DNA from: Sterolibacterium denitrificans
GTDB taxonomy: Bacteria > Pseudomonadota > Gammaproteobacteria > Burkholderiales > Rhodocyclaceae
Assembly: GCF_900174485.1 (NCBI RefSeq)
Contig: NZ_LT837803.1
Coordinates: 2,371,305 to 2,435,304 of the forward strand
Length of the DNA: 64,000 nt
Direction: 5' to 3'
Part shown: piece after piece, positions 25,701-36,000 of the stretch
Position numbering within the stretch: the stretch's first letter is position 1
How the letters are laid out: every line of letters begins with the position of its first letter
Notes under the pieces: model-generated
What the model was told of the DNA's origin: nothing
The model's database searches: none
What the model saw: the letters and a program-made list of their open reading frames with translations, nothing else
Position numbers and translations under genes: made by a program

Positions 25701-28700
25701 AGCGCATTGCCTTTGCCGATGGCACGGTACTGAGCTTTGCCGACGTGCAAGCCATGCTCTTTGCAGGTAGCGAAGCGGCGGAAACCATCATCGGCTCGCG
25801 GGTGGCGGACGTGCTGACCGGCCAGGGCGGCGATGACGTGCTGCTCGGCGGCGCGGGCAACGACATCCTGGATGGCGGAGCAGGCAATGATGTGCTGCGC
25901 GGCGGCGGGATGATGGATGCCTCGGGCTGGATCTACGACAATGACGGCGCAGGCGACACCTATCGCTTCGGTCGGGGTGACGGCCACGACCTCATCATCG
26001 AAAACTCGTGGGGTCAAGATGAGACCGACCGCATCGAGTTCAAGGCGGGCGTAGCGCCCGCCGATGTGCGTTTGGAGCGGGTGCGTATCGTGAATGGCCG
26101 GCAGGTCAGCGACGACCTGAGGATCACCATCCGCGATACCGGCGAGACGCTCACCATCCAGAACCATTTCAACGAGAGCAACCGCTACGCGGTGGAAGAA
26201 ATCGTCTTTGCCGATGGCACGCTGTGGGATGCGGAGATGATCAGGTCACTCAGCCTGCTGGGCGAAGCCGGCAACGACGAACTGCGCGGCTTCAACGGGC
26301 GGGATGATGTGCTGGCGGGTGGTGCAGGCAATGACACGTTGGCGGGCGGCTCGGGTTCCGACACCTACCGCTTCGGCCTGGGCGACGGCCTGGACATGAT
26401 CGACGAGGGCTACACGGCTGGCGAGGACACGGTGGCGCTGGGCGCTGGTGTGACGCCTGCCGATGTCACCGTGCGCTGGACGATGCAAGGCGACATGGCG
26501 ATCACCCTGTCCGATGGCAGCCGCCTGACCGTACGCGGCCAGACGGCTACCTGGTCGCTCGAGCGAGGCATCGAACAACTGCGCTTTGCCGACGGCACGG
26601 TGTGGGATCGGACTGCGCTGTCCGCCCGCGCGCTGGCGGCGACCGACGGCGATGACGTGATCGTCGGCAGTTACGAAGATGACACCTTGGACGGTGGCGC
26701 AGGCAACGACCACTTCCAGAACCTGGGCGGCGATGACACCTATCTGTTTGGTGTTGGCGACGGCCAGGACGTAATCGAACCAACCTATGGCCGCGTGCTG
26801 TTCAAGCCGGGCATCGGCCAGAACGACGTGAACTTTACCCGCGACGGCAAGGATCTGATCGCCACCGTCGCCACTTCGGGCGATGCGGTGCGCATCAAGG
26901 CCTGGTTCAACAATTACAGTTGGCAGCGCATTGACCGTTTCGACTTCGACAATGGCGCAAGCCTTGATGAAAGCGACGTGTTCGCCAAGCTCGGTGTGAG
27001 CGAAGATCAGGAAGTCCTCTACGGTTCGCCGGGCGATGATGTGCTGATCGGCACCGAAAAGGACAGCACGCTCCATGGCCGCGAAGGCAACGACACGCTG
27101 GTCGGCGGCGCGGGCAGCGACTGGCTCTTCGGCGAAGCCGGCGACGACACCTTGGACGGCGGCGCCGACCGCGACTGGCTCTCCGGCGGCGAAGGCAACA
27201 ACACCTACATCGTGGCGCCGGGGATGGGGCTGGATATCGCGGTCGGCGCAAGCCTGGCGGTAGCCAGCGACACCGTGGTCTTCGCGCCGGGCATTCGCCC
27301 GACGGACATATCGGTGCAGTTGGGTGAGGCCTACTGGATCGAGCAGGCAGGTGAGCTCGGGTATTACGATCTGGTCATCGGCATCGGCGGCAACGATGCG
27401 CTGATCGTGTGTCCCGATGACTGGACTGATCTGTCACGTGGGGCCATCCAGCATTTCCGTTTCGACGATGGCACCGAATGGACGCTGGCCGATGTGATTG
27501 CCCGCGCCGATGGCGGCATCATGGGATGGCAGGAATACTACGAGGGTGAGGAGACCACCCTCCTTGGCAGCCAGGCCGATGACGAGATTTATGATTACAG
27601 CGGTCAATCGCTCACCGTGCAGGCTCGCGGCAACAACGACAGGATTCATCTGGCAACCGGCAATAACCGGGTTTCCGCCGGCAGCGGTGACGACAACGTC
27701 GACCTGGGTGCCGGCGATGATCTGCTTGCCGGAGAGGCGGGTAACGATGAGCTCAGTACCGGCGAGGGTGACGACGTGGTCGTCTTCAACTACGGTGACG
27801 GCAACGACACGCTGCGCACCGAGGAAGGCACGGATACCCTGTCCTTCGGTGCGACGGTAACGCCCGCCCTGCTCTCGGCGGCGCTGAATCGCGACGGGCG
27901 CGTGGTGCTGCTGGTGGATATGGGCGCGGGCGGCTCGATCACGCTCGACGGCACCCGCATCGACGATCTGCCGGGCGATCTGGAGCGCATTCAGTTCATC
28001 GATGAAGATGGCAGGACACGGGTTTTCGATTTGGCGGGTTGGCTGAAAGCCAATTCGGGCGCCTTGCTGTCGGCAACGACCGCCGCGCCGTTGGCCTTCG
28101 ATGGCACGGGCTTCGAGCTGACCCGCTCGGTCGCCCCGGCGGGCGGGTTGGAGGCGGTGGCCTATGCGCAGTCCGGCGATCTGTTCGCTGCCGCCCATCT
28201 CGCCAACAACACGCCGACCGACGGTGATGATCTGCTCTACGGCACCAATGCCGGTGAGGCGCTGGATGCGGGCGCGGGCGACGACATCGTACTGGGCCTG
28301 GCCGGTGATGACACCATTGCCGGCGGGGACGGCAACGACCTGATCCACGGCGGCGCGGGCGATGACGTACTCGACGGCGGCGCGGGGAATGACACCATCT
28401 ATGGCGGTTGGGGTACTGACGTTCTGGCGGGAGGCACGGGGCACGATGCGCTTTATGGCGAGTGGGGTGGTGATACCTATCTGTATCAGGCGGGAGATGG
28501 CGTAACCATCATCGACGACGACCACCGCATGCTCACTTGGGAGCGCGACATTGGCCCCTGGTTCTTCAGAGGAACTCTCGATTACAACGTGCTCAATGGC
28601 GCCCCTGGCGACGGTGACGACGGTGACGACGGTGACGACGGCATTTTTGTCGATGATGCGCCCAACATCCTCAGTTTCGGCCCCGGTATCCGTCCGCAGG

Positions 28701-31700
28701 ACCTGCGCTATTCGGAGCGGGACGGCGATCTGGTGATCGAGTTTGCCAATCAGCCCGGTGACCGGGTGATCCTGCGCGGCTACGTGCCGGGGCGTGCCAC
28801 GCAAACGCGTTCGGTGGACATCATTCGTTTCGCCGACGGCACTGAAATCGCGGCGGACTCCATCGAATTGACCGGCATGACCGCAACGATAGGCGACGAA
28901 GGCGGCTGGCTGTATGGCACGCCGTTCGCCGACACCCTGATCGGCGGCGATGGCGACGACATGATTTACGGCGAAGGCGGCTCGGATTTCCTGGCGGGCG
29001 GTGCCGGTTCGGATACCTACAATATTTACAAGGAATGGGGATCGGGGCCTGCCCAGACGACCATCGTCGAAACCTGGCGGGCGCAGGACGACAACCGTAT
29101 CGAACTGACCGGCCAGATCGATGCCGATGCGCTGCACCTGGCCTTCGATGGCCGCGATCTGCTGCTGTGCCTGAATGAAGATGGCGACTTGATCCGCTTT
29201 GCCGGATTCGACCCGCGCGCACCGGGCATGCAGGCGCCGGTTTCTGAAATCAGCCTGCCTTGGGAAGACATCACGCTGTCCTTCGACGACTTGATGGCGC
29301 GCGGCGTGCGCATCATCGGCACGCCTAACGACGACGTGCTCACCGGTACGGCCTTTGTCGACTGGATCGAAGGCCGCGAGGCCAATGACGCCATGAGCGG
29401 CGGCGCGGGTGGTGATCTCTACCGCATCGACGCCGATGGCGGCACGGACACCATCATCGACAGCGAAAACGGTGACGCGCCCAATATGCTGCTGCTGCCC
29501 GAGGGCACGACGCTGGATGATGTGCGTCTGTCCTTCGATCAGGACGGTTTTTTGATTCTCGACCTCGACAACACTGGCAACCGCGTGCGCCTCTCGGGCT
29601 TCGATCCGCAGAACCCGCTGGGGCCGCGCGCGGTGGATCGCTTCTACTTCGGTATCACCGGCGACGAGATCGGTTACGAGGAATTGCTCGCGCGCGGTTT
29701 CGATATCGTCGGCACGAATGAACGTGATGTGCTCAAGGGAACCACGCTCACGGATCGCATCCGGGGCGGCAACGGCAACGACCTGATCGAGGCCACGCCG
29801 GGCGGCGACTGGCTGGCCGGCGAAGGCGGCAACGACACCTATGTCGTGAAGCTGGGCGACGGCATCGTCACCATCGATGACCTGGCTGAACAGAATGCCG
29901 GCAACGTGCTGCGCTTCGGCCCCGGCATCGATCCCAACGCGATGCGCAACAACCTGCGCTTCGAGGCAGATGGCAACGGTGGCCACGTGCTGCTCATCCC
30001 CTACGGCGATGCGGGCGACGTCGTGCGGCTGACCGGATTCGATCCGCGGGATGTGCTGGGCAATCACGCCATCGAGCACTTCGAGTTCGCCGATGGCACG
30101 GTGGTGGATTACGCCACCCTGGTGTCCTGGACTTTTGTGGTCGAGGGCGACAACGCGGGTAACGTGCTGGCAGGCACCAACGTCGGCGACCGTCTCTACG
30201 GCTACGACGGCGACGATGTCATGGAGTCCGGCGACGGCGAAGACGTGCTTACCGGCGGCTTGGGCAACGATGTGTTGCGCGGCGGCGCCCAGCGTGACGC
30301 CTACGTGGTCAATCTGGGCGATGGCGAGGACGTCATCGAGGATGACCTCGATGCGGGTATCGGCAACATGCTCACCTTCGGCGCGGGCATCGCCCGCGAG
30401 GACGTGCAAGTGGCGTTGGACGGTGACGATTTGCTCGTTCGCTACGGTGCCGATGGCGACATGGTGCGCGTGAGGAACTACGCTCCGGATGGCGCGAGCG
30501 CTGGCACGGTGATCGACACCTTCGAGTTCGCCGACGGCACCGCCGTCACACTGCGCGAGTTCATGAACCGCGCGCCGGAAGTGGCCAATCCCATCGACGA
30601 TCAGGTTGCCCTGGAAGACGCGGCCTTCAGTCTGCGTTTGCCCGACGACCTGTTCATCGATGCCAATGGCGACGACATCCTGACCCGGGTGACGGTATCG
30701 GGTTACGAGACGCAGCCGGACTGGCTGCAGTACGAGGCCGCCACGCGTACCCTGTTTGGCACGCCGGACAACGACGACGTGGGCGAGTTCGACGTCATCG
30801 TGCAAGGCATGGACACGCTGGGCGCATCGAGCCTGCACAGCTTCCACGTCACGGTGCAGAACACCAACGACACCCCGGAAACCGGCACGCTCATTGCCGC
30901 CCAGCAAGCGACCGAAGACACGCCGTTTGCCTTCACCGTGCCGCAGGATGCTTTCCACGATGTCGATGCAGGCGACGTGTTAACCCTCTCGGCCACCCAG
31001 GCCGACGGCTTGGCGCTGCCGTCGTGGCTCCAGTTCGATGCGGCGATGCGCAGCTTCAGCGGCACCCCGGCCAATGGCGACGTGGGCAGCGTCTCCGTGC
31101 GCTTGACGGCCGCTGACGTGGCCGGCGCACAGGCGAGCCAGACTTTCGCCATCGGCGTGGCCAACGTCAACGATGCTCCCGAAGTCGGCACGCCGCTGGC
31201 GAACCAGAGCGGACGTGCGGGCACGGCGCTGAGCTGGCAACTGCCCGGTACGGCTTTCGTCGATGTCGATGCGGGGGACGTGCTGGCCTACTCGGCCACC
31301 CTGTCCGACGGCAGCACGCTGCCCGGTTGGCTCGCCTTCGACGCAGCCACCGGCACCTTCAGCGGCACCCCGTCCTCGGCAGGCAACCATGTCCTGCGGG
31401 TTACCGCCACCGACCTGGCGGGCGCGCAGGCCAGCCAGACCTTTACCCTGGCCGTCGAATCCGGCGGCGGCAACCAGGCGCCGATCACCACCACGGATAC
31501 CGCCAGCCTGATCGAGGACCGCAAGCTGCTGACCTGGGGCAATGTGCTCGACAACGACCGCGACCCGGAAGGCGGGCATCTGCATGTGGCCGACCCCGGC
31601 ATCCGCTGTGGCGAATACGGCCTGCTGACCTTGCTGCCCAACGGCGCCTACGCCTATGTGCTCGACAACTTCTCCGCCAAGGTGCAGGGGCTGGGCGCAG

Positions 31701-32641
31701 GCGAGACGCTCACGGAAACCTTCGGCTACCTGGCCAGCGACGGCAGCCAGCGCAGCAACGGCGCATTGACGGTGACCGTGCAGGGCACGAACGATGCGCC
31801 CGAACTGGCGCGCTGCCTCGCCGACGTACAACTCGCCAGGGGCAAAGCCTTCTCGTGGCAGATGCCCGCGGGCAGCTTCAAGGACGCCGACCGCAACGAC
31901 ACGCTGAGCTACACGGCAACGCTATCCAACGGCAAGGCGCTGCCGGCCTGGCTCAAGTTCGACGCCGCGACGCAGACCTTCAGCGGCACCGCCCCGGCCA
32001 TTACCTTGGGCAGCATCGACGTGCGCATCACCGCCAGCGATGGTCAGGGTGCGCAATCAAATGCCTCGGATGTATTCAAGATCAGCTTTGGCAGCAAGAC
32101 CGTGGTGCCGGCCGCCGCCCAGGGCAACGAAAGCGTGGACAACGGCAACGTTGTCGATGCGCTACTCGCCGGCGTGGGCAGCTTGCTGGGGCAGCTTGGC
32201 CAACCGAACCAACCGAACCTCAAGCAAGGATCGGAACGTGACGATGATCCATTGGCGCGATTCCTCGACAGCTTCAAGCGCGATGACCTGTCCGCCCAGT
32301 CGATTCGTTCGGCCCTGCCTGTGCTCGATCCCCGCTGGATCGAGGAATGGAGCGGGCAATGGGATGAGCAAACCGGTCATGGCCAGGCCATCGACGATGT
32401 GGCAGGCCAGTGGGCCGCGCTGACCCAGGCCTTGAACCGCCTCGATGCCGAACGCCAGGACGCGCCGGCCTGGGAGCACGTCAACCAAGGGGCCGACCTC
32501 TCCGGTCTGGCGGGCTGGATGCAAAGCAGCCTCCAGAGCACGCGCGGCGGCATCGATGCCGTCTCGCTGAGCGGCGGCGCAGGTACCCTTCTCAAGGGCC
32601 TCAGCGGCATCAAGGAAGGGCTGAGCAAGCTGTCATGGTAA
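22763..32641 (+). CDS. Giant RTX protein with N-terminal hydrophobic cap, FrpC-type self-processing module and cadherin-like domains
   Basis: This 3292-residue protein has no Sec signal, as expected for type I secretion. Residues 1-187 form an AT-rich-encoded cap with a Gly/Ala-rich hydrophobic stretch (74-120). At Asp187-Pro188 begins LLDLDGDGLETVGL, with GWAGKDDALLVWDRNANG and GAELFGDFT (to ~365). This matches the self-processing module of Neisseria FrpC, which cleaves its Asp-Pro bond with calcium. Next come an unassigned region (365-680, containing the segment duplicated upstream), about twelve RTX blocks (~683-2605, GGAGNDxLxGG nonapeptides, each followed by a FADGT module), four cadherin-like/Ig domains with a VCBS-like repeat (~2605-3110), and a unique C-terminus. 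The start is the ATG at 22763 after AGGGATAAAA. No type I exporter is in the window. Confidence 0.9.
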   Translation: MSCDQEKIISPITATNKWVSAINFITGRINPAAGAVTGQFAIATQSGASAVALANGDGTAATAIPGVSISAPTMAWFAKVGSWISVIAKAAGVVVPGVGLVSVGMTVISAAAAAAANKTFNDIVTDPSFWDAFGNGSPDAYLQSKYGLTINDLMNTLWEALLTGETKSLNTCPKDFQDAKSWVQPRDPILLDLDGDGLETVGLSANIYFDHDGDGVLTRTGWAGKDDALLVWDRNANGSIDTGAELFGDFTPLPNGTLAPNGFAALAALDSNGDGILDATDPAFAELRLWRDADQNGVTGAGELISLLDAGILSLNLANTLKNKNLANGNQLTREGSFTRTDGTTSAMGEFKLAIDTFNTRFAEQIEVPEALKTLSNMQGAGNVRELQQAAAQSGDVANLLAQFQSATTRAEQRILLDQLITTWADTAGMAGSLEERVADKYRIEYEAFGNERRSSNLKTTASSGIGNATALLSDADSPYLSEPYRALIAEWSRKLHVLEAFNGQYFFNLPSQKSQTTSASVGLSVVAGSKKPGATAIEALPTLRVNFSQAQLDLLQQAYDSLSESLYASLVLQTRLKPYLDQIELVIDDNGIRLDATALNQMLADKRALDPENALADLFDLDKYAGGFLTGTNWNGILAFDSLIETLPNTPAIQALLDEFKVRRLGAGDDNTQLANKANFVLAGDGNDVLRGNNGNDRLFGQGGNDAIHGGNGDDLISGGAGNDMLYGGAGADTYVFGRGYGHDTIIDDAEDGLQRDTVRLLGLNPADIQVTVDYDDNLVFTIVDTAETLSVPRNGYRWGPNGVGQYVFDDGTVWSHDDALRMAVAASTEGDDVIHGSAAGDTITGQAGNDTLIGNGGDDLIDGGAGNDVLIGASGWDYIYEDGQYRGVRNVTPRVTANGNDTYLFGRGDGQDTVIDGDHTLGNSDTLRFKAGVAPADVKLIRNGNDLVLAIRDSSDQVTLKQYFDEDWNGANGPYLIERIAFADGTVLSFADVQAMLFAGSEAAETIIGSRVADVLTGQGGDDVLLGGAGNDILDGGAGNDVLRGGGMMDASGWIYDNDGAGDTYRFGRGDGHDLIIENSWGQDETDRIEFKAGVAPADVRLERVRIVNGRQVSDDLRITIRDTGETLTIQNHFNESNRYAVEEIVFADGTLWDAEMIRSLSLLGEAGNDELRGFNGRDDVLAGGAGNDTLAGGSGSDTYRFGLGDGLDMIDEGYTAGEDTVALGAGVTPADVTVRWTMQGDMAITLSDGSRLTVRGQTATWSLERGIEQLRFADGTVWDRTALSARALAATDGDDVIVGSYEDDTLDGGAGNDHFQNLGGDDTYLFGVGDGQDVIEPTYGRVLFKPGIGQNDVNFTRDGKDLIATVATSGDAVRIKAWFNNYSWQRIDRFDFDNGASLDESDVFAKLGVSEDQEVLYGSPGDDVLIGTEKDSTLHGREGNDTLVGGAGSDWLFGEAGDDTLDGGADRDWLSGGEGNNTYIVAPGMGLDIAVGASLAVASDTVVFAPGIRPTDISVQLGEAYWIEQAGELGYYDLVIGIGGNDALIVCPDDWTDLSRGAIQHFRFDDGTEWTLADVIARADGGIMGWQEYYEGEETTLLGSQADDEIYDYSGQSLTVQARGNNDRIHLATGNNRVSAGSGDDNVDLGAGDDLLAGEAGNDELSTGEGDDVVVFNYGDGNDTLRTEEGTDTLSFGATVTPALLSAALNRDGRVVLLVDMGAGGSITLDGTRIDDLPGDLERIQFIDEDGRTRVFDLAGWLKANSGALLSATTAAPLAFDGTGFELTRSVAPAGGLEAVAYAQSGDLFAAAHLANNTPTDGDDLLYGTNAGEALDAGAGDDIVLGLAGDDTIAGGDGNDLIHGGAGDDVLDGGAGNDTIYGGWGTDVLAGGTGHDALYGEWGGDTYLYQAGDGVTIIDDDHRMLTWERDIGPWFFRGTLDYNVLNGAPGDGDDGDDGDDGIFVDDAPNILSFGPGIRPQDLRYSERDGDLVIEFANQPGDRVILRGYVPGRATQTRSVDIIRFADGTEIAADSIELTGMTATIGDEGGWLYGTPFADTLIGGDGDDMIYGEGGSDFLAGGAGSDTYNIYKEWGSGPAQTTIVETWRAQDDNRIELTGQIDADALHLAFDGRDLLLCLNEDGDLIRFAGFDPRAPGMQAPVSEISLPWEDITLSFDDLMARGVRIIGTPNDDVLTGTAFVDWIEGREANDAMSGGAGGDLYRIDADGGTDTIIDSENGDAPNMLLLPEGTTLDDVRLSFDQDGFLILDLDNTGNRVRLSGFDPQNPLGPRAVDRFYFGITGDEIGYEELLARGFDIVGTNERDVLKGTTLTDRIRGGNGNDLIEATPGGDWLAGEGGNDTYVVKLGDGIVTIDDLAEQNAGNVLRFGPGIDPNAMRNNLRFEADGNGGHVLLIPYGDAGDVVRLTGFDPRDVLGNHAIEHFEFADGTVVDYATLVSWTFVVEGDNAGNVLAGTNVGDRLYGYDGDDVMESGDGEDVLTGGLGNDVLRGGAQRDAYVVNLGDGEDVIEDDLDAGIGNMLTFGAGIAREDVQVALDGDDLLVRYGADGDMVRVRNYAPDGASAGTVIDTFEFADGTAVTLREFMNRAPEVANPIDDQVALEDAAFSLRLPDDLFIDANGDDILTRVTVSGYETQPDWLQYEAATRTLFGTPDNDDVGEFDVIVQGMDTLGASSLHSFHVTVQNTNDTPETGTLIAAQQATEDTPFAFTVPQDAFHDVDAGDVLTLSATQADGLALPSWLQFDAAMRSFSGTPANGDVGSVSVRLTAADVAGAQASQTFAIGVANVNDAPEVGTPLANQSGRAGTALSWQLPGTAFVDVDAGDVLAYSATLSDGSTLPGWLAFDAATGTFSGTPSSAGNHVLRVTATDLAGAQASQTFTLAVESGGGNQAPITTTDTASLIEDRKLLTWGNVLDNDRDPEGGHLHVADPGIRCGEYGLLTLLPNGAYAYVLDNFSAKVQGLGAGETLTETFGYLASDGSQRSNGALTVTVQGTNDAPELARCLADVQLARGKAFSWQMPAGSFKDADRNDTLSYTATLSNGKALPAWLKFDAATQTFSGTAPAITLGSIDVRITASDGQGAQSNASDVFKISFGSKTVVPAAAQGNESVDNGNVVDALLAGVGSLLGQLGQPNQPNLKQGSERDDDPLARFLDSFKRDDLSAQSIRSALPVLDPRWIEEWSGQWDEQTGHGQAIDDVAGQWAALTQALNRLDAERQDAPAWEHVNQGADLSGLAGWMQSSLQSTRGGIDAVSLSGGAGTLLKGLSGIKEGLSKLSW
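23324..23857 (+). other. Self-processing module (SPM) coding region
   Basis: The region encodes residues ~188-365, starting at the Pro of RDPILLDLDGDG. It has several EF-hand-like calcium loops (DLDGDGLET, DHDGDGVLT, DRNANGSID, DSNGDGILD, DADQNGVTG) in the order known from FrpC SPM, and ends near SFTRTDGTTSAMGEF. GC content rises sharply at about 23290-23320, almost exactly at the predicted scissile bond (codons 23321-23326). Confidence 0.8.
24194..24645 (+). repeat. Intact-gene copy of the 452-bp duplicated segment
   Basis: This is the partner of 21530-21981, offset 2664 bp, in the same orientation and ~98% identical. Differences are clustered at the left end and otherwise are single substitutions. 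Confidence 0.92.
24810..30570 (+). repeat. RTX nonapeptide repeat region
   Basis: About a dozen blocks of GGxGxDxLx nonapeptides alternate with ~100-residue modules ending in FADGT or FDDGT. They form calcium-binding beta-rolls in the family. Blocks start near 24820, 25260, 25790, 26270, 26650, 27030, 27650, 28220, 28910, 29330, 29740 and 30160. A perfect 9-bp triplication GGTGACGAC lies at 28613-28639. Confidence 0.85.
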
Positions 32642-32649
32642 GCCGTCAG

Positions 32650-32692
32650 GCCCATGGGATGCGCGAGTATCGATGATGCGCATCCCATGGGC
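32650..32692. terminator. 15-bp perfect inverted repeat after the RTX gene
   Basis: GCCCATGGGATGCGC (32650-32664) and GCGCATCCCATGGGC (32678-32692) pair perfectly around a 13-nt loop, beginning 8 bp after the RTX stop. It is a likely transcription stop or mRNA 3' stabiliser for the RTX transcript. There is no T tract, so the terminator call is tentative. The remaining gap to 32859 shows nothing further. Confidence 0.5.
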
Positions 32693-32859
32693 GGGCAGCG
32701 GACACGGTGCCTGCGGTTGGAAGATAAGATGATCCCAGCCGGCATGCCAAGACCTACAGGAAGCCCCTCGCATGCCTGCATTGAATCGCCGGGCGCGGCC
32801 ACCGAGTCCTTATCCGGAAACCCACGAATCCGATAATCCGATAGCCCGGGAATCCAGGA

Positions 32860-33087
32860 CTACCCGCGCCGACGCAATCCCAGCCGTTGCAGCAGTTCCG
32901 GGGCAGCGGCGTACGCGGCGCCGAGCAGCAGCGCCAGGATGGCGATGTCGATCAGACCGTCGGGACTGAGGAGGCTTTCGATGCCGCCACCGCCCGTATA
33001 GCCGCAGGCCTGCGCCAGCGGGCTGCTGACCAGGCCGGCAAGCAACAGACCCAGCCGGGCAATGCTTGCCTCAGTTTTGATAGCCAT
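32860..33087 (-). CDS. Small exported or membrane protein with CGYTGGGG motif
   Basis: This 75-residue protein starts inside the last codons of the RND pump gene (17-bp overlap). The ATG at 33087 follows AAGGAG by 8 nt. Residues 1-26 look like a signal peptide or first helix (LGLLLAGLVSSPLAQA), followed by CGYTGGGGIESLL and a second hydrophobic helix (LIDIAILALLLGAAYAAAP), then a basic tail LLQRLGLRRRG. No family is recognised. Tight coupling to the pump suggests a small accessory subunit of the efflux system, by inference only. Confidence 0.65.
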   Translation of the reverse strand: MAIKTEASIARLGLLLAGLVSSPLAQACGYTGGGGIESLLSPDGLIDIAILALLLGAAYAAAPELLQRLGLRRRG

Positions 33088-36000
33088 GCTCGCGCTCCTT
33101 GCTTGATTCGACCATCGGCGTATCGGCCTTGCCCGCCATTTCAGGCGAGGCGGCCGGCTTGTGCGGCAGGAATTTACGCGCCCAGTCGATGAATTCCTCG
33201 ACATAGGAATAGGCCACGGGAATCACCAGCAGGCTGAGGAAGGTCGAGCTGATCAGGCCGCCGATGACGACGATGGCCATGGGCGAGCGGAAGCTCGGGT
33301 CGGTGCCGATCCCCAGGGCGATGGGCAGCATGCCCGCACCCATGGCGATGGTGGTCATGACGATGGGCCGCGCCCGCTTGCGGCAGGCATCGAGCAGCGC
33401 CGCGCGGCGCTCCATGCCGTGATCGCGGCGCGCCATGATGGCGTAATCGACCAGCAGGATGGAGTTCTTGGTGGCAATGCCCATCAGCATGATCATGCCG
33501 ATCATCGACGGCATGGAGATGGCCTTGTTGGTGACGAACAGCGCGATGAAGGCACCCGGTATCGACAGGATCAGCGCGATGAGGATGGTCACCGGCTGAA
33601 TGAAGTCGCGGAACAGCAGCACCAGCACGACGTAGATGCAGAGGATGCCGGCGGTCATGGCGATGGTGAAGCCTTCGTACAGCTCGGCCATCGACTCGGC
33701 TTCGCCCACTGTCGTGCGCATCACGCCGTTGGGCAGGTTCTTCACGCTGGGCAGGGCGAGCACCGCCTTCTCGGCGTTGCCCAGCGGCAGGCCGTTGAGT
33801 TCCACTTCGAAGTTGATGTTGCGCAGACGATCGTAGCGATCGATTTCCGCCGGGCCGCCGCCGATGCTGACATCGGCGACGCTCCGCAGCATCACGGGCC
33901 CCTGGCGGCCGGGCAGACGCAGACGCTCGATGTAATCGAGGTCGGCGCGCATATCCGCCGGCAGCTTGACGACGATGGGCACCTGGCGCTGGGAGAGGTT
34001 CAGCTTGGCCAGCCCCTGCTCGTAGTCCCCCGCCGTGGCGATGCGCAGGGTATCGGCGATGTCGGCCGCCGTCACGCCCAGATCGGCCATGCGCGCGAAA
34101 TCCGGCTTGATGACGAGTTCCGGACGCACCAGGCTGGCGCTCGAAAAAATGTTGCCCACGCCCGGAATACCGCGCAGCTCGCTTTCCACCTGGCGTGCCG
34201 TCTTGCCCAGCAGATCGCCATCCTCGCTGGCCAGCACCAGGGTGTACTTTTCCGTCGATGAGCCCAGGCCGATCTTGATCTGCGCACCGGGAATCTGCGT
34301 CAGGGCCTGACGCAGATCGGCCTCGATGGACTGCTTGGAAACACCGCCGCGTTCCTCGCGCGGCGTGAGGTTGAGGGTCAAGGTCGCCTTGCGCACTTCA
34401 GCCGGCCCGCCCGGGATGAAGGCATCGCTGCCCGACTTGCCGCCACCGATGGCGGTATACACCATCTTCGTGTGCGGATTCCGCTCGATGATGCGACGCG
34501 CCTGCTCGGCAACGGCAAACGTCTGCTCGTAGCTGCTGCCCGGCGGCAAGGACAGATGCACCTGGGTCTGCGAGTAGTCGTCCGGCGGGATGAACCCCGA
34601 AGGCAGCAGCGGCACCAGGGCGAAAGAGCCGTAGAAGAATGCCAGCGTCACTGCCAGGGTGATCACCCGATGGCGCAGGCAGGCTTCCACCCAGGTCTGA
34701 TAGATCTTTAGCCAGCGCGGCTCGGGATGCACCTTGGTGAGCGGCTTCATCATGTGGGCGGCCATCATCGGCGTCAGCATGCGGGCGACGACCAGCGACA
34801 TGAAGACGGCGATTGCCGCCGTCCAGCCGAATTGCACGAAAAACTTGCCCGGCAGCCCGCCCATGAAGGCCGTCGGCAGAAACACGGCGACGAGGGTGAA
34901 CGTGGTGGCGATCACCGCCAGGCCGATTTCGTCCGCCGCTTCCATGGCCGCCTGCCAGGGCGTCTTGCCTTGCGCCAGATGGCGCATGATGTTCTCGATT
35001 TCGACGATGGCATCATCGACGAGAACGCCGATCACCAGCGACATGGCCAGCATGCTGACGATGCTGATGGGAAAGTCGAACTGATGGATGATGGCGAAAG
35101 TCGGAATGATGGACAGCGGCAGCGCCGTGGCCGAAATGAAAGTCGCCCGCGCATCGCGCAGAAACAGGCCGACCACGATGACGGCGAGGATCGCCCCTTC
35201 GATCAGCAGCTTCATCGAGCCGTGGTAGTTATCCACCACCGGATCGACGAAGTTGAAAGCTTCGGTGATCTTGATTTGCGGATGCTCGGCTTTCAACTGT
35301 TCGAGCTTGGCTTCCACATGCCTGGCCACCGTCACCGCGCCGATGCCGCGGCTGCGGGTGATTTCGAAACCGACCACCGGCTGGCCATTGAGCAGCGCGC
35401 CGCTGCGCCGCTCGGCGACGGTGTCGCTGACCTGGGCCACTTGAGAAAGGCGCACGCGGCGGCCATCCATCAGCGGAATATCCAGCGCGGCGAGCTCTTC
35501 GGCGCTGGCCACCGTGGCCACCGTGCGCACCGTCTGCTCGATGCCGCCGACGTCGGCCTGGCCGCCGGAAGCCTCCTGCTGGACGCGGCGCAACTGGCGT
35601 GAAATCTCGGCCGCAGTGACGTTCAACGCCAGCATGCGCGTCGGATCGAGTTCCACGCGGACTTCGCGCGTCACGCCGCCAACGCGCGAAACCGCCCCCA
35701 CGCCGCGCACGCTCAGCAAACTCTTGGCCACCACGTGATCGACGAACCAGGAGAGTTCCTCATCGTCCATGCCTGGCGCCGCGATGGTGTAAGTGAGGAT
35801 GGGGCTACCCGCCAGATCGAGCTTCTCGATCACCGGATCCCTGAGGTCTCCCGGCAGATCGGCACGGATGCGCCCCACCGCCGCGCGCACGTCATCGACC
35901 GCCTCCTGCGGCGGCTTTTCCAGACGAAACTCGGCAGTGATGACGGCCGTATCGTCCTGCACGTGGGTATACAGATGCTTCAGCCCGCGCAGGCCGGCCA

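Noticed and set aside
24810-30570. Repeats within the RTX gene as a CRISPR or minisatellite array
   Set aside because: The periodicity is at protein level (nonapeptide calcium sites) with divergent DNA; no constant repeat-spacer pattern.
27434-30958. Open frame of 1174 codons on the minus strand inside the RTX gene
   Set aside because: It is antisense to the RTX repeats and arises from their GC-rich codon periodicity; no ribosome site or recognisable domain.
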